Below, in pieces: positions 32,397 through 40,795 of a stretch of 64,000 bases of DNA. A program made the position numbers and the translations under genes. Location of the stretch: NCBI RefSeq assembly GCF_051857475.1, contig NZ_JBPZGZ010000002.1:744001-808000 (forward strand), in the 5' to 3' direction. The notes beneath the pieces were generated by a model. It searched no databases. It was not told the DNA's origin and saw nothing but the letters and a program-made list of their open reading frames with translations. Each line of letters starts with the position of its first letter. Position 1 is the stretch's first letter. This DNA is from Pelomonas sp051857475 (lineage in GTDB: Bacteria; Pseudomonadota; Gammaproteobacteria; Burkholderiales; Burkholderiaceae_C).

Positions 32397-33182
32397 ATGA
32401 TGGAGTTCTGGATCGGTCACCCGACCGATGCGGCCCTGCTGCTCGGCCTGTCCACCATGCGGGTGGCGGTGGCCTTCCTGCTGGTGCCGCTGTTCACCCA
32501 GGACCTGATCCCGGGGCTGATCCGCAACGCGCTCTTCCTGGCCCTAGCTCTGCTGGGCCTGCTGGTGCAGGAGACCCGGCCGCTGCAGATGAGCGGCTGG
32601 CAATGGGCCGTGCTCTATGGCCGCGAGGCCCTGCTGGGCGCGGCCCTGGGCTTTCTGTTCGCCGGGCTGATGTGGTCCTTCGAGATGGCCGGCCAGCTCA
32701 TCGACACCAAGGTGGGCTCGTCCCAGGCCCAAGTGATGGACCCGCTGTCGGGCCACCAGACGTCCCTCACCGGCGCCTTCCTGGCGCGGCTGGCCAGCTG
32801 GGTCTTCATGGCCTCGGGCGGCTTCATGCTGTTCGCGGCCCTGCTGCTGGACAGCTTCGCGCTGTGGCCCATCCACGGCGGCTGGCAGCTGCTGCCGGCC
32901 GGCAAGCTGGCGATGGAGGCCGAGTTCGGCCGCATGCTGCGCCTGGCCCTGCTGGTGGCCGCGCCATCGCTGGTGCTGCTCTATCTGGTGGACGGCGTGC
33001 TCGGCCTGATCAACCGCTACGCCCAGCAGCTCAATGTGTTCAGCCTGTCCATGTCCATCAAGGCCGTGGTGGGGCATCTGGTGTTGCTGCTGCAACTCGG
33101 CAGCCTGGTAGCGCTGATGAACGAGGAGATGCTGGTGCGGGCCAGCGTGGTCAAGGACCTGCTGAAACATCTGTTTGCCTGA
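32397..33182 (+). CDS. sctT: T3SS export gate protein SctT
   Basis: A 261-residue FliR/YscT-family protein with about six membrane segments. Family features include FLLVPLFTQDLIPGLIRNAL near the N terminus, GFLFAGLMWSFEMAGQLIDT (about 80-105), and the C-terminal ALLVAAPSLVLLYLVDGVLG + LINRYAQQLNVFSLSMSIK. A GTG at 32382 would extend it by five residues; ATG 32397 is preferred. It is isolated from sctS by the stem-loop cluster, so it may have its own promoter or reduced transcription. It completes the gate with SctR and SctS. Confidence 0.96.
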   Translation: MMEFWIGHPTDAALLLGLSTMRVAVAFLLVPLFTQDLIPGLIRNALFLALALLGLLVQETRPLQMSGWQWAVLYGREALLGAALGFLFAGLMWSFEMAGQLIDTKVGSSQAQVMDPLSGHQTSLTGAFLARLASWVFMASGGFMLFAALLLDSFALWPIHGGWQLLPAGKLAMEAEFGRMLRLALLVAAPSLVLLYLVDGVLGLINRYAQQLNVFSLSMSIKAVVGHLVLLLQLGSLVALMNEEMLVRASVVKDLLKHLFA

Positions 33183-33190
33183 CGACTGAC

Positions 33191-33214
33191 GAATTAGGGG
33201 CAGCCGCAGTCGCC
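33191..33214 (+). promoter_or_regulatory. T3SS-island box D
   Basis: GAATTAGGGGCAGCCGCA followed by GTCGCC lies 58 bases before the ATG at 33272. It matches the right half of boxes A and B (GAATT, a GGG-like centre, GCCGCAG) and box C at 16 of 18 positions. Measured from GAATT to the start codon the distance is 81 bases, against 86 in A and 88 in B. It suggests that the two genes after sctT form a separate transcription unit of the same regulon. Confidence 0.5.
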
Positions 33215-33271
33215 TTGCCGGCCCGACGCCGTTAGGCTGACAGCCATCCTTCATCCCTCACCGCCATTGCC

Positions 33272-33496
33272 ATGATCGGCGCCCCGCTGTCCTCCCCCGC
33301 CTCGCTGTTCACCACGGCGGCCTCGCTGCGTCCCCTGGGCGCGCCCTCGGCGCCGGCGCCTGGTGGCGGACCAGCCTGGCTGGACGGCCTGGGCGCGGGC
33401 GGCGCGGCCACGCTGCGAGCGGACGTGGCGATCGACCAGCGCGGCCTGTCGGTCCAGCAGCACGCCGAACGCGTGCTCACGGCCCTGCTTGGCTGA
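33272..33496 (+). CDS. Small unknown protein after sctT
   Basis: A 74-residue protein. The first 45 residues are Ser/Ala/Pro/Gly-rich and probably disordered, and the last 25 (DVAIDQRGLSVQQHAERVLTALL) form a helix. It has no signal peptide. It is preceded by box D and overlaps the next gene by eight bases, so it is part of the T3SS regulon by context. It could be a secreted regulator or a small chaperone partner; I cannot tell. Confidence 0.5.
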   Translation: MIGAPLSSPASLFTTAASLRPLGAPSAPAPGGGPAWLDGLGAGGAATLRADVAIDQRGLSVQQHAERVLTALLG

Positions 33497-34091
33497 GCTG
33501 CTCGCCCAGCCGCGCTGGGTCGATGCGGCCCAGGCCCTGATCGGCGGCTGCGTCGACCTCGGCCCGCGCCAGGACGGCGCCGTCGCGCTGATGGAGACCG
33601 TCTGCACCGGCCTGGGCGACCAGCTCTACCCCGCCTTTCTGCGCGTGCTGGCCGAGGTCAACCTGCGCGGCGAATACGCGGCCCGCGCCGCGGTGGCCCA
33701 GACCCTGGCCCAGGCCCTCAGCCAGGGCCGCCTGCCCAGCGGCTCGCGCGCCGCCTGGGGCTCGCAGCAACCACGCGCGCAGCGGCGCAGCCTTGGCCCC
33801 ATTGAATACCTCTGCCTGGCCGCCTGGCCGCAGCAACGGCCGGCCGAGCTGTCGCCCGAGCAGTTCCAGACCCTGGCCAGCGCGGTGATGGAGCTGCTGG
33901 ACTGCGATGCCGAGGCCCGCCTGCTCTACGCCGACCATCTGTCTGCCGTGGCCGACGACCCGCTGGACGGCACCATGCCCCGCGAGATGCGGGCTGCACT
34001 GCGCACGCTGGCCCAGAGCTGGCGCAGCGATCCGGACGCCAGCCGGGCCTGCTCGGCCTTTGTGGCCGGCCTGGGGCGAGCGACGCGCTGA
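33489..34091 (+). CDS. Unknown T3SS-regulon protein with TTG start
   Basis: A 200-residue helical protein. The likely start is the TTG at 33489 inside the end of the previous gene, because the frame further left reads as an antisense-like Arg/Ser string. The protein has a helical repeat-like body (LIGGCVDLGPRQDGAVALME, later SLGPIEYLCLAAW and a long helix LSPEQFQTLASAVMELLDCD). Alternatively the two ORFs are one gene split by a frameshift near 33490. In T3SS clusters a helical protein here could be a gatekeeper (SctW/TyeA), but no diagnostic motif was seen. Confidence 0.55.
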   Translation: MAELLAQPRWVDAAQALIGGCVDLGPRQDGAVALMETVCTGLGDQLYPAFLRVLAEVNLRGEYAARAAVAQTLAQALSQGRLPSGSRAAWGSQQPRAQRRSLGPIEYLCLAAWPQQRPAELSPEQFQTLASAVMELLDCDAEARLLYADHLSAVADDPLDGTMPREMRAALRTLAQSWRSDPDASRACSAFVAGLGRATR

Positions 34092-34211
34092 CCGGACGCG
34101 ACGCCTGAGAGGCGTCTCGCAGATGCGGGCCGGGAGAGAATCGCTGTCCGGACCGCCCCGGGTCGGCTGGACAGTCTGTCCCGATCTCCAGCGGGTGCCG
34201 TCAGACCGCCC

Positions 34212-35225
34212 ATGACCGACGCTCAATACACGACCTTGCCGCAGTGGCCCAACGCTTATCCGGCCACCGGTGCCAGCGCCACCCTGAAATTCCTCAACGA
34301 GGATTTCATCGTGACCGAACTGCCGCTGCAGCCGCCCTCAGGTGCGGGCGAACACATCTGGCTGGACGTCCAGAAGAACGGTGCCAACACCGCCTTCGTC
34401 GCCCAGCAGCTGGCCGAGGCCGCTGGCGTCAATGAATGGGACGTGGGCTATGCCGGCCTCAAGGACCGCTACGCCATCACCCGTCAGTGGTTCAGTATTT
34501 ATCTGCCCAAGGGCGAGACGCCCGACCTGACCGGTCTGCAGCACCCGGAATTCAAGGTGCTGAGCCAGAGCCGCCACGTGAAGAAGCTGCGCCCCGGTGA
34601 TCTGCAGGGCAACCGATTCCGCATCGTGCTGCGTGACGTGAGCGGCGACCGCGACGCCATCGAGGCCAATCTCCAGGCCATCGCGTCACAGGGCGTGCCC
34701 AACTACTTCGGCGCCCAGCGTTTCGGCTTCGAGGGCGGCAATGTCGAGCAGGGCCGGGCCATGCTGGCGCGCGAAATCCGCGTGCGCAATCCGAAGAAGA
34801 AAGGCATCTACCTGTCGGCGGTGCGCTCCTTCGTCTTCAATGAAGTGCTGGCGCTGCGAATTCAGCAGGGGCTCTGGGGCCAGACTCTGCCCGGCGACGT
34901 GATGGACGAGGCGGGCCGGCCCACCGGACCGATGTGGGGACGGGGCCGCGTGGTCACCACCGATCAAGCCCGGGCCCTGGAAAACGGCGTGGCTGCACTT
35001 CACGCCACCTTGTGCGACGGCATGGAACACGCCGGCCTGGATCAGGAGCGCCGCGCGCTGGTGGCGTGCCCGGTGGACATGTCATGGGAATGGCCGCAAG
35101 CCCAGCAGCTGGTGCTCACGTTCTCTTTGCCCGCCGGGAACTACGCCACTTCCGTGCTGAACGAGATCCTCCGCACCACGGAGCCCGACCGGCACACGGA
35201 AAACGAGTCCGCGGCTGTCGAATGA
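34212..35225 (+). CDS. truD: tRNA pseudouridine(13) synthase TruD
   Basis: A 337-residue enzyme that makes pseudouridine at position 13 of certain tRNAs. The N-terminal section has LKFLNEDFIVTELPL, and the catalytic motif is GYAGLKDRYAITRQWFS with Asp85. Further family motifs are NYFGAQRFG (conserved Asn/Phe/Gly) and ALVACPVDMSWEW. Length and motif order are complete. It marks the right edge of the secretion island and return to conserved chromosome. ATG 34212 follows 120 bases without a gene. Confidence 0.96.
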   Translation: MTDAQYTTLPQWPNAYPATGASATLKFLNEDFIVTELPLQPPSGAGEHIWLDVQKNGANTAFVAQQLAEAAGVNEWDVGYAGLKDRYAITRQWFSIYLPKGETPDLTGLQHPEFKVLSQSRHVKKLRPGDLQGNRFRIVLRDVSGDRDAIEANLQAIASQGVPNYFGAQRFGFEGGNVEQGRAMLAREIRVRNPKKKGIYLSAVRSFVFNEVLALRIQQGLWGQTLPGDVMDEAGRPTGPMWGRGRVVTTDQARALENGVAALHATLCDGMEHAGLDQERRALVACPVDMSWEWPQAQQLVLTFSLPAGNYATSVLNEILRTTEPDRHTENESAAVE

Positions 35226-35317
35226 CGGTGGCCGCCGCGGCGATCTGTCCTTCAAGCTTCAGGGCAACCGGGCGGCCGTGACATTCGCCGGCGCAGCCAC
35301 TGCTCCTCGCGGCTCTG

Positions 35318-35536
35318 CTAGAGCTTGCTGACCGCCTCGTAGCGGGCTGCGCCCACGACACCGAAGACGGCCCGCGTGGACTGGCCGCCGAGGCTGGTCA
35401 CGGTGATGGCCTGCTGCATGGACATTTGGCTGATGACGGGCTTGGAGCCCATAGCGGCCCGGCGCGAGGCCTGGACTTCGGCAAGTTCAATGGAGCGGAC
35501 GACAGCGTCCGTCGCCACGACGGAGGGGAGTTTCAT
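35318..35536 (-). CDS. Short hypothetical protein (doubtful)
   Basis: A 72-residue frame with a balanced composition, starting at ATG 35536. There is no convincing Shine-Dalgarno site upstream. The sequence (MSMQQAITVTSLGG, VFGVVGAARYEAVSKL) is not a family I know. The surrounding 35.23-35.72 kb has lower GC and no other convincing gene. It may be a real orphan gene or a chance frame. Confidence 0.35.
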   Translation of the reverse strand: MKLPSVVATDAVVRSIELAEVQASRRAAMGSKPVISQMSMQQAITVTSLGGQSTRAVFGVVGAARYEAVSKL

Positions 35537-35723
35537 CAGAAAAGGAGGGCGTCTGCATGCCGCGGCATCTTTGCCGCGGCAGGGTCGGCGAGGCTTTCGT
35601 GGCTGAAGCCGTCGCGACCTGACCGCATATCGTAGGCAAGGGAGATGCCTGGTCCGACCAAGACGCGGCATCGCATGAGGCGAATTGCCGTTTGGCGCAG
35701 AAATCGTGCCGGGACGCGTCTCG

Positions 35724-36866
35724 TCAGCCGCCCGCGCGCGACTCGAACGCCCGCTTCAACCTCACCATCGACTCCACCGACTCCTGCTCCACACGCCGCC
35801 TCCCGATGAGGCGGTTGTAGAACCCCCAGATCAGGCCCGGCAGCGTGTAGACCAGCCGGCGCTCGAAGTGCGTGCCGCCGGCGCAGGCCTCGACGAAGTA
35901 GTCCACCCGCAGCCACAGCCGGTGCGGACCCTGCGCTTCGGCCTGCCAATGCCGGCCCGGCTCATGGGCAGTGACCCGCCAGCGCAGATGCCCCGGGCGG
36001 CCGCCGGCGTGGATGTCTTCCTCGAAGCAGGTCGCCGGCCCCTGCACGCCCGGGCCGACCTGCACGCCGCGCGAGGACGGGTGCCAGTCGGGCCAGTGGC
36101 TGGGTGAGCCGGCATAGGCCAGCACCGCCTCGGGCGTGCCGCGGATCTGCACCGAGTGCGTCATCGCGGTCTGCCCCTCAATCTCGTCATGGGGCTCCCA
36201 ATGCAGGCTGCCGTGCAGCCAGTCCATCAGCGGCATGACGATGTTGAGATTGCGCTCGGCCATCAGGCTGCGGCGGTGGTGCAGCTGGTGCAGGCGGCGC
36301 ATCTGGCGGATCCAGGGCAGCGATGCCAGCGCATGGCCGTCGGGCAGATGCTCGCAGGCGTGCATGAACTCGTAGAGCAGATAGCCGGCGATGACGGTGC
36401 CGCCAAACAGCGCCGCAGCGTTGGGGCTCCAGTGCTTCAGCAGCCACCAGGCCGGCAGGGCCAGCGTCAGCGTGAACACGACGATGAGCCAGGGCGGGAA
36501 CAGGATGACGCGCCAGTCTCGAGCGCCCTCCGCATGCATATGCCCTTCGGCGAAGAAGCTGTGGTGGTCACCCGTGTGGCGCTGGTAGAAGAGCTTGCCC
36601 AGCCGCGTCTTGGTGTGGCCCAGGCCCCGGTGGATGCGGTACTCGCCCCAGTTGCAGAACAGCAGGGCCGCCGGCACCGCCAGCCACTCCAGCAGGCTGG
36701 GGCTGGCCACCTGGCGCCAGAAGAACGCCAGCGTGGCCAGTCCCCAGGCCAGCACGAAGCCGCCATGCAGCCAGGCGTTGTAGCGCGGCGAGATGGCGGC
36801 GCGGTAGCGGGCGCGAAACGGGGCGACGTCGTGGACGGGAAGGGCAGGCTGGCGTACGGGAATCAT
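35724..36866 (-). CDS. Fatty-acid hydroxylase-type membrane enzyme fused to an SRPBCC domain
   Basis: A 380-residue protein. Residues 1-225 form a membrane di-iron hydroxylase module with several hydrophobic helices and the histidine boxes HRGLGH (79-84), QRHTGDHH (96-102), HACEH (169-173) and HQLHH (193-197). Residues about 238-380 look like an SRPBCC/polyketide-cyclase lipid-binding domain (HSVQIRGTPEAVLAYAGSPS, then VQVGPGVQGP and GHLRWRVTAHEPG). A fusion of the two is uncommon. The enzyme probably hydroxylates a lipid, with the second domain binding substrate or product. The LysR gene is divergent 78 bases away and is the likely regulator. Confidence 0.8.
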   Translation of the reverse strand: MIPVRQPALPVHDVAPFRARYRAAISPRYNAWLHGGFVLAWGLATLAFFWRQVASPSLLEWLAVPAALLFCNWGEYRIHRGLGHTKTRLGKLFYQRHTGDHHSFFAEGHMHAEGARDWRVILFPPWLIVVFTLTLALPAWWLLKHWSPNAAALFGGTVIAGYLLYEFMHACEHLPDGHALASLPWIRQMRRLHQLHHRRSLMAERNLNIVMPLMDWLHGSLHWEPHDEIEGQTAMTHSVQIRGTPEAVLAYAGSPSHWPDWHPSSRGVQVGPGVQGPATCFEEDIHAGGRPGHLRWRVTAHEPGRHWQAEAQGPHRLWLRVDYFVEACAGGTHFERRLVYTLPGLIWGFYNRLIGRRRVEQESVESMVRLKRAFESRAGG

Positions 36867-36944
36867 GGGGATGTCTCCTGATTGCCGCCAGCCTAGGGAC
36901 CGCCGCATCATCTTTCCAATGGATATTGGTGGGGCACGTCATTC

Positions 36945-37874
36945 ATGAATCCGATATGGCACCGGCTGGACCTGAACCTGCTGCGCGTCTTCGACGCCCT
37001 GATGCAGGAGGGCCACCTCACGCGGGCCGCCGAGCGCCTGCACCTCAGCCAGCCGGCCGTCAGCAATGCGCTGGCCCGGCTGCGTGAGCAGCTCGGTGCG
37101 CCGCTGTTCGTGCGCAATGCCCGCGGCATGACGCCGACCGCCCAGGCCGAGGCCCTGCACGGCCCCGTGCGCGCCGCGCTGCGTCTGCTGCAGGACGGCC
37201 TCGCGCCTGAGGCCGCTTTCGACCCCCAACAAGCCGAACAGCGCTTTCATCTGTCCATGAACGACTACGCCCAGTTCGCTCTGCTGCCTGCGTTGCTGGC
37301 GCGGGTGCGCGAGCAGGCGCCGCGGGTCGTGCTGCAGGTCGAGCCCGACGCCGCCGACACCCTGCCCATGCGTCTGGCTTCCGGCACCCTGGACCTGGCG
37401 CTGGACTATCTGCACTTCGAAGCGCCCGAGCTTTGCTACCAGCCCCTGCACCAGGAAGAGCTGGTCGTCATCGCCCGCCAAGGCCACCCCGCGCTGTCGC
37501 CCTCCGGGCGCAGCATCAGCCTGGCGCGCTACGAGGCCGCCCAGCACGTCACCATCCCGCCGCGCGCCGGCCGTGGCTCACCGCTGGAGATCGTTCTCGG
37601 CTCCGCCAAGGTGCGCCGCCAGATGGGCCTCTTCGTGCCCGGCTATATGACCATTCCCGGCGTCGTCGCCGCGACCGATCTGCTGGGCACCATTCCGCGT
37701 CGCCTGGCCGATGCCTGCGCCGCGGCGCTGCCGCTGGCGATGCTGCCGCTGCCCTTCGCCATGCCGCCGGTGCAGGTCAGCCTGATCTGGCATCGCCAGC
37801 AGGAAACGAATCGCGGCCTGCAGTGGCTGCGCCAGCAGATCGTGGCGGCGGTGGCCGGTCTGACGGCCGGCTAG
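36945..37874 (+). CDS. LysR-family transcriptional regulator
   Basis: A 309-residue regulator with an N-terminal winged HTH (residues 5-65, LNLLRVFDALMQEGHLTRAA, then ERLHLSQPAVSNALARLREQ, split here) and a C-terminal effector-binding domain of the NodD/NahR subgroup type. It lies divergent from the hydroxylase-SRPBCC gene, the classic position for a LysR regulator of its neighbour. The inducer is unknown. Its stop overlaps the convergent TPR gene by four bases. Confidence 0.92.
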   Translation: MNPIWHRLDLNLLRVFDALMQEGHLTRAAERLHLSQPAVSNALARLREQLGAPLFVRNARGMTPTAQAEALHGPVRAALRLLQDGLAPEAAFDPQQAEQRFHLSMNDYAQFALLPALLARVREQAPRVVLQVEPDAADTLPMRLASGTLDLALDYLHFEAPELCYQPLHQEELVVIARQGHPALSPSGRSISLARYEAAQHVTIPPRAGRGSPLEIVLGSAKVRRQMGLFVPGYMTIPGVVAATDLLGTIPRRLADACAAALPLAMLPLPFAMPPVQVSLIWHRQQETNRGLQWLRQQIVAAVAGLTAG

Positions 37875-39190
37875 GGCGCGGTGCGCGCGGCCAGGGCCTG
37901 CATCGCGGCCTCGGCGTGTTCGCGCTCGACCTCCAGCCGCGCCGACAGCGCCTGGGTGCGCGCATCGGCTTGCGACTTCAGCAAGGTCTCGCGGATCTCG
38001 GCGTAGCGCTTGTGGCTGTCCAGCGCCGCACGCCAGTGCTGCTGTGCCTCCTGCAGCAGGCAGTTTTCCAGATGCACGCGTGCCAGCGGCTCGGGCGACT
38101 GGCCTTCGCCCAGCAACTCCAGCGCCAGCGCAATATGGGACGCTGCGGCGCGGTACTGGCCGGCCAGCCTGTCCACGTAGGCCAGCCGCCACTCCAGCAG
38201 GCCGAGCTCCGGGCCTGCGCCGGTGGTGCGCGCCGACTTCACGCCACGCCACAACCACTCGCGGGCTTCGTCCATGCGGCCGAGCGCGAACATCGCGTCG
38301 GCCGCGGCGTTCACGCTCTCGGGCACGAAATGGTGGCGCTCGTCGGCGATCAGCGCTTCGATGTGGGCACGGATGCCGTCCAGCGCCTGCAGCAGCTCGT
38401 CGTTGTGCAGCGATGCATCACGCGCCAGCTCGCGCTCCAGCCGGTAGATCAGCAGGTTGCCGTGGCACACGGCGCGCAGATTGGGTTCGTCGAAGGCGTG
38501 CAGCAGGCCGATGGCCCGGACGGCAGCGTCCACCGCCTCGGGCAGGCGGCCGAGTGCGTGATAGGCGGCACCCGCGTTGTTCCACAAGATGCACTGCTCG
38601 CCCGGCAGGTCGTTCACCTCGGGCAGCAGGCGCAGCGCGCGCCCCAGCAGGCCGAGCGATTCCGCCACGTCGCCCATGCGCGCCATGCCGATGGCCTGCA
38701 GCCCCAGCACGCGCAGCAGCCGGCCCGGCGCCTGCGCGCGGCTCAGCAGGTCCATGGCCCGGTAGCCGGCCAGGGTGGATTCCTTCATGCGGCCGGCGTA
38801 CTGCTGGCTGAGCGCCACCATGTGCTCGCAAATGCCTTGCGACAGCAGGTCACCTGCAGCCACCAGCCGCGGCTTGAGCGTCTGGCACAGGGACAGGGCT
38901 TCCTCGATGCGGCCGCCACGGGCGCAGCGTTCGGCGCGCGACAGCATGTCGCCGGTCGATTCTTCGGCGCTGGCCACCGCCGGCACCCGGGAAGCCTTGG
39001 GACGCCTGCGCGTGACCTCGGTCGGCACCGCGATCGGCTCCGGCACCTGCAACGCGCTCACCAGATGCGCAAAGCCGATTTCGCCGGCCGACGGCAATGC
39101 CAAGCGTTCCGGTGTTTCGCGAGTGGGCGATGGAGAAAGAGGGGGTGCCGGGAGGGGCATCGTTGCAGGCCGCGAAGAAAGGCGCGCCAT
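37871..39190 (-). CDS. TPR-repeat protein
   Basis: About 439 residues from ATG 39190. A GTG upstream at 39283 could extend it by 31 residues, but neither start has a strong ribosome site. The N-terminal 80 residues are Pro/Ser-rich. From about 85 to 410 the protein is a series of TPR-like helix pairs (SRAERCARGGRIEEALSLCQ, WNNAGAAYHALGRLPEAVDA). It ends in a charged coiled coil (LKSQADARTQALSARLEVER). This layout is common in the sensor half of diguanylate cyclases and kinases, but no output domain is attached. Function unknown. Confidence 0.65.
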   Translation of the reverse strand: MARLSSRPATMPLPAPPLSPSPTRETPERLALPSAGEIGFAHLVSALQVPEPIAVPTEVTRRRPKASRVPAVASAEESTGDMLSRAERCARGGRIEEALSLCQTLKPRLVAAGDLLSQGICEHMVALSQQYAGRMKESTLAGYRAMDLLSRAQAPGRLLRVLGLQAIGMARMGDVAESLGLLGRALRLLPEVNDLPGEQCILWNNAGAAYHALGRLPEAVDAAVRAIGLLHAFDEPNLRAVCHGNLLIYRLERELARDASLHNDELLQALDGIRAHIEALIADERHHFVPESVNAAADAMFALGRMDEAREWLWRGVKSARTTGAGPELGLLEWRLAYVDRLAGQYRAAASHIALALELLGEGQSPEPLARVHLENCLLQEAQQHWRAALDSHKRYAEIRETLLKSQADARTQALSARLEVEREHAEAAMQALAARTAP

Positions 39191-39294
39191 GCTACGGTCA
39201 GCCCCCGACGCTGCACTCGAGGAAAGCCCGCCCTCTGCGTAACTCCCGTTGCTGAAAGCGCAGCCAGTCACGACAACTCCCACCGGCGGCCGCC

Positions 39295-40089
39295 TCAGGT
39301 GCCGGCCGGCTTTCTGGCCTGCAGCGCCGCCCAGAGCCGGTCCGCCGCCTGTGCGGCCTGGTTGCGCTGCATGTCCGTGAGGCGCCGGTAGTCTTCGGTG
39401 GTGAGGAACCAGTCCGCGCTCAGCTTGTCACCCGAGCGCTGCGCGACCAGGTTCCAGGCCGCGGCATCCACGGTCTGGCGCTGCATCAGATAGCTTTCTG
39501 ACAGCATGGCCGCCGCATGGCGGTTGCCCAGCACATAGGCCGCCTGCAGCGCCTCGCGGGCGGCCTGCAGATAGGCAAAGCCGGGCTCGTAGCCCTGGGC
39601 CTGGGGATGGCCGTCGAACTCGAACATATAGCGCTCGGCCAGATGCGTCAGGGCCTGCACGTCCTGGGCCGCGGCGGCCCGGCGCAGCGCGTCCAGGCCC
39701 ATCTTGTAGTAACGCTCGTCAATGAAATAGCCGAGCTGGCGCAAGGCGTCATTGGCCGCCTTGTCGGCCGCCGACAGGGGCGGCGGCGTGGGGTCGGTCG
39801 CGGCTGAAGCAGCCGGTGTCTGGGCCGCCGCGGCGGGCAGGCCGGCAGCCGCGACTGGCTGCGCGGCCGACGATGCCGGCCATGCCAGAGGAGAGGCCAG
39901 CGGCGTGGGTAGGCCGCTGGCCTGGGGAGGCACCGAGGCGAGCAAGCTCTTGTGGATCTCGCTCTTGCCGGCGCCGGCTGCAGGGCCTGTCGCCTGCAGT
40001 CCGGCCGAGGGCGCATCCGGGTGCTGCCACAGCGTGTATGCGCCCCAGCCCGCAATGCAGGCGACGCCGATCAGGAGCGCATAACGCAT
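39295..40089 (-). CDS. Inner-membrane-anchored hypothetical protein
   Basis: A 264-residue protein with an N-terminal hydrophobic anchor (YALLIGVACIAGWGAYTLW), an Ala/Pro-rich periplasmic linker (35-105) and a helical C-terminal domain (110-264). The latter has Sel1-like text (ALRRAAAAQDVQALTHLAER, ALQAAYVLGNRHAAAMLSES). I do not recognise the exact family. It starts four bases after the stop of the metallopeptidase-like gene and is probably cotranscribed with it. Confidence 0.65.
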   Translation of the reverse strand: MRYALLIGVACIAGWGAYTLWQHPDAPSAGLQATGPAAGAGKSEIHKSLLASVPPQASGLPTPLASPLAWPASSAAQPVAAAGLPAAAAQTPAASAATDPTPPPLSAADKAANDALRQLGYFIDERYYKMGLDALRRAAAAQDVQALTHLAERYMFEFDGHPQAQGYEPGFAYLQAAREALQAAYVLGNRHAAAMLSESYLMQRQTVDAAAWNLVAQRSGDKLSADWFLTTEDYRRLTDMQRNQAAQAADRLWAALQARKPAGT

Positions 40090-40093
40090 GGGC

Positions 40094-40654
40094 CTACAGG
40101 CTGTTGAGGCAGGTGTTGGTGCTGGTGGCGTAGCCGCGGCGCGCGTAGTAGTCACGCTGCGACGGCGTGCCATGCGTGCCGTAGTCGGCCGCGGCGCGCG
40201 CGGAACGCACCGACGCCTCGATGAAGGACGGGTAGCGCAGGCTGGTCTCGGCGTACTTGGCGAAGCTGCCGGCCACGCAATCGGCCTGCAGTTCCTGGTA
40301 GGGCGCCTGGTAGCGGATGCCGTAGTTGAACTGGATGGTGTGGCCCCATTCGTGGGCCAGCACGAACTTGGCCACGTAGCTGCCATAGGCTTCCTGCTGC
40401 TGCAGGAAGTTGCTGCCCACGCTGATGACGTAGGGGCTGCAGGCCATGGCGCTCAGCTGCTGCTCGCCGCAGGCGTAGGCGTTCAGGTAGACGCGCGGCT
40501 GGCTGTAGCCGCCGAGCAGGCGGGAGATTTCAGAGGCACTGCTCTGCACATAGCTGCTGGTGACGGTGACCGCGTTGGCGGACGCACAGGCCGCAACGGC
40601 AAGCGCGGCCGCGATGCGCAGGCGGCGCCGCATGGGTGATGAAGGCTGGCTCAT
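40094..40654 (-). CDS. Exported zinc-metallopeptidase-like protein (HEWGH)
   Basis: A 186-residue protein with an N-terminal signal (RRRLRIAAALAVAACASANA). The motif AHEWGHTIQ (His101, Glu102, His105) followed by ELQADCVAGS (Glu121/Asp125) is the pattern of YpfJ-type neutral zinc metallopeptidases, where the third ligand lies in the E-x-x-AD segment. Four cysteines may form two disulfides. It is much shorter than full YpfJ proteins, so it is a reduced version. Substrate unknown. It leads the operon with the 39295 gene. Confidence 0.75.
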   Translation of the reverse strand: MSQPSSPMRRRLRIAAALAVAACASANAVTVTSSYVQSSASEISRLLGGYSQPRVYLNAYACGEQQLSAMACSPYVISVGSNFLQQQEAYGSYVAKFVLAHEWGHTIQFNYGIRYQAPYQELQADCVAGSFAKYAETSLRYPSFIEASVRSARAAADYGTHGTPSQRDYYARRGYATSTNTCLNSL

Positions 40655-40795
40655 GAGACGGGTTCACTGTTGAGACCGCGCGGAAGGCACGGCGCCTGGC
40701 ACGCATCGCGGAGGGACACGCGCTTTTTTCAGTGTGTGGAACCCGTCTCCTGCACGGTCAAGGGTTTCGCCGAGTCTCGCAATTACCGACTGACA

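Noticed and set aside
2388..33214. Known T3SS promoter elements (tts box, hrp box, PIP box) upstream of the operons
   Set aside because: The boxes found do not match TTCG-N16-TTCG or GGAACC-type patterns in the regions I read; the shared sequence here is different.
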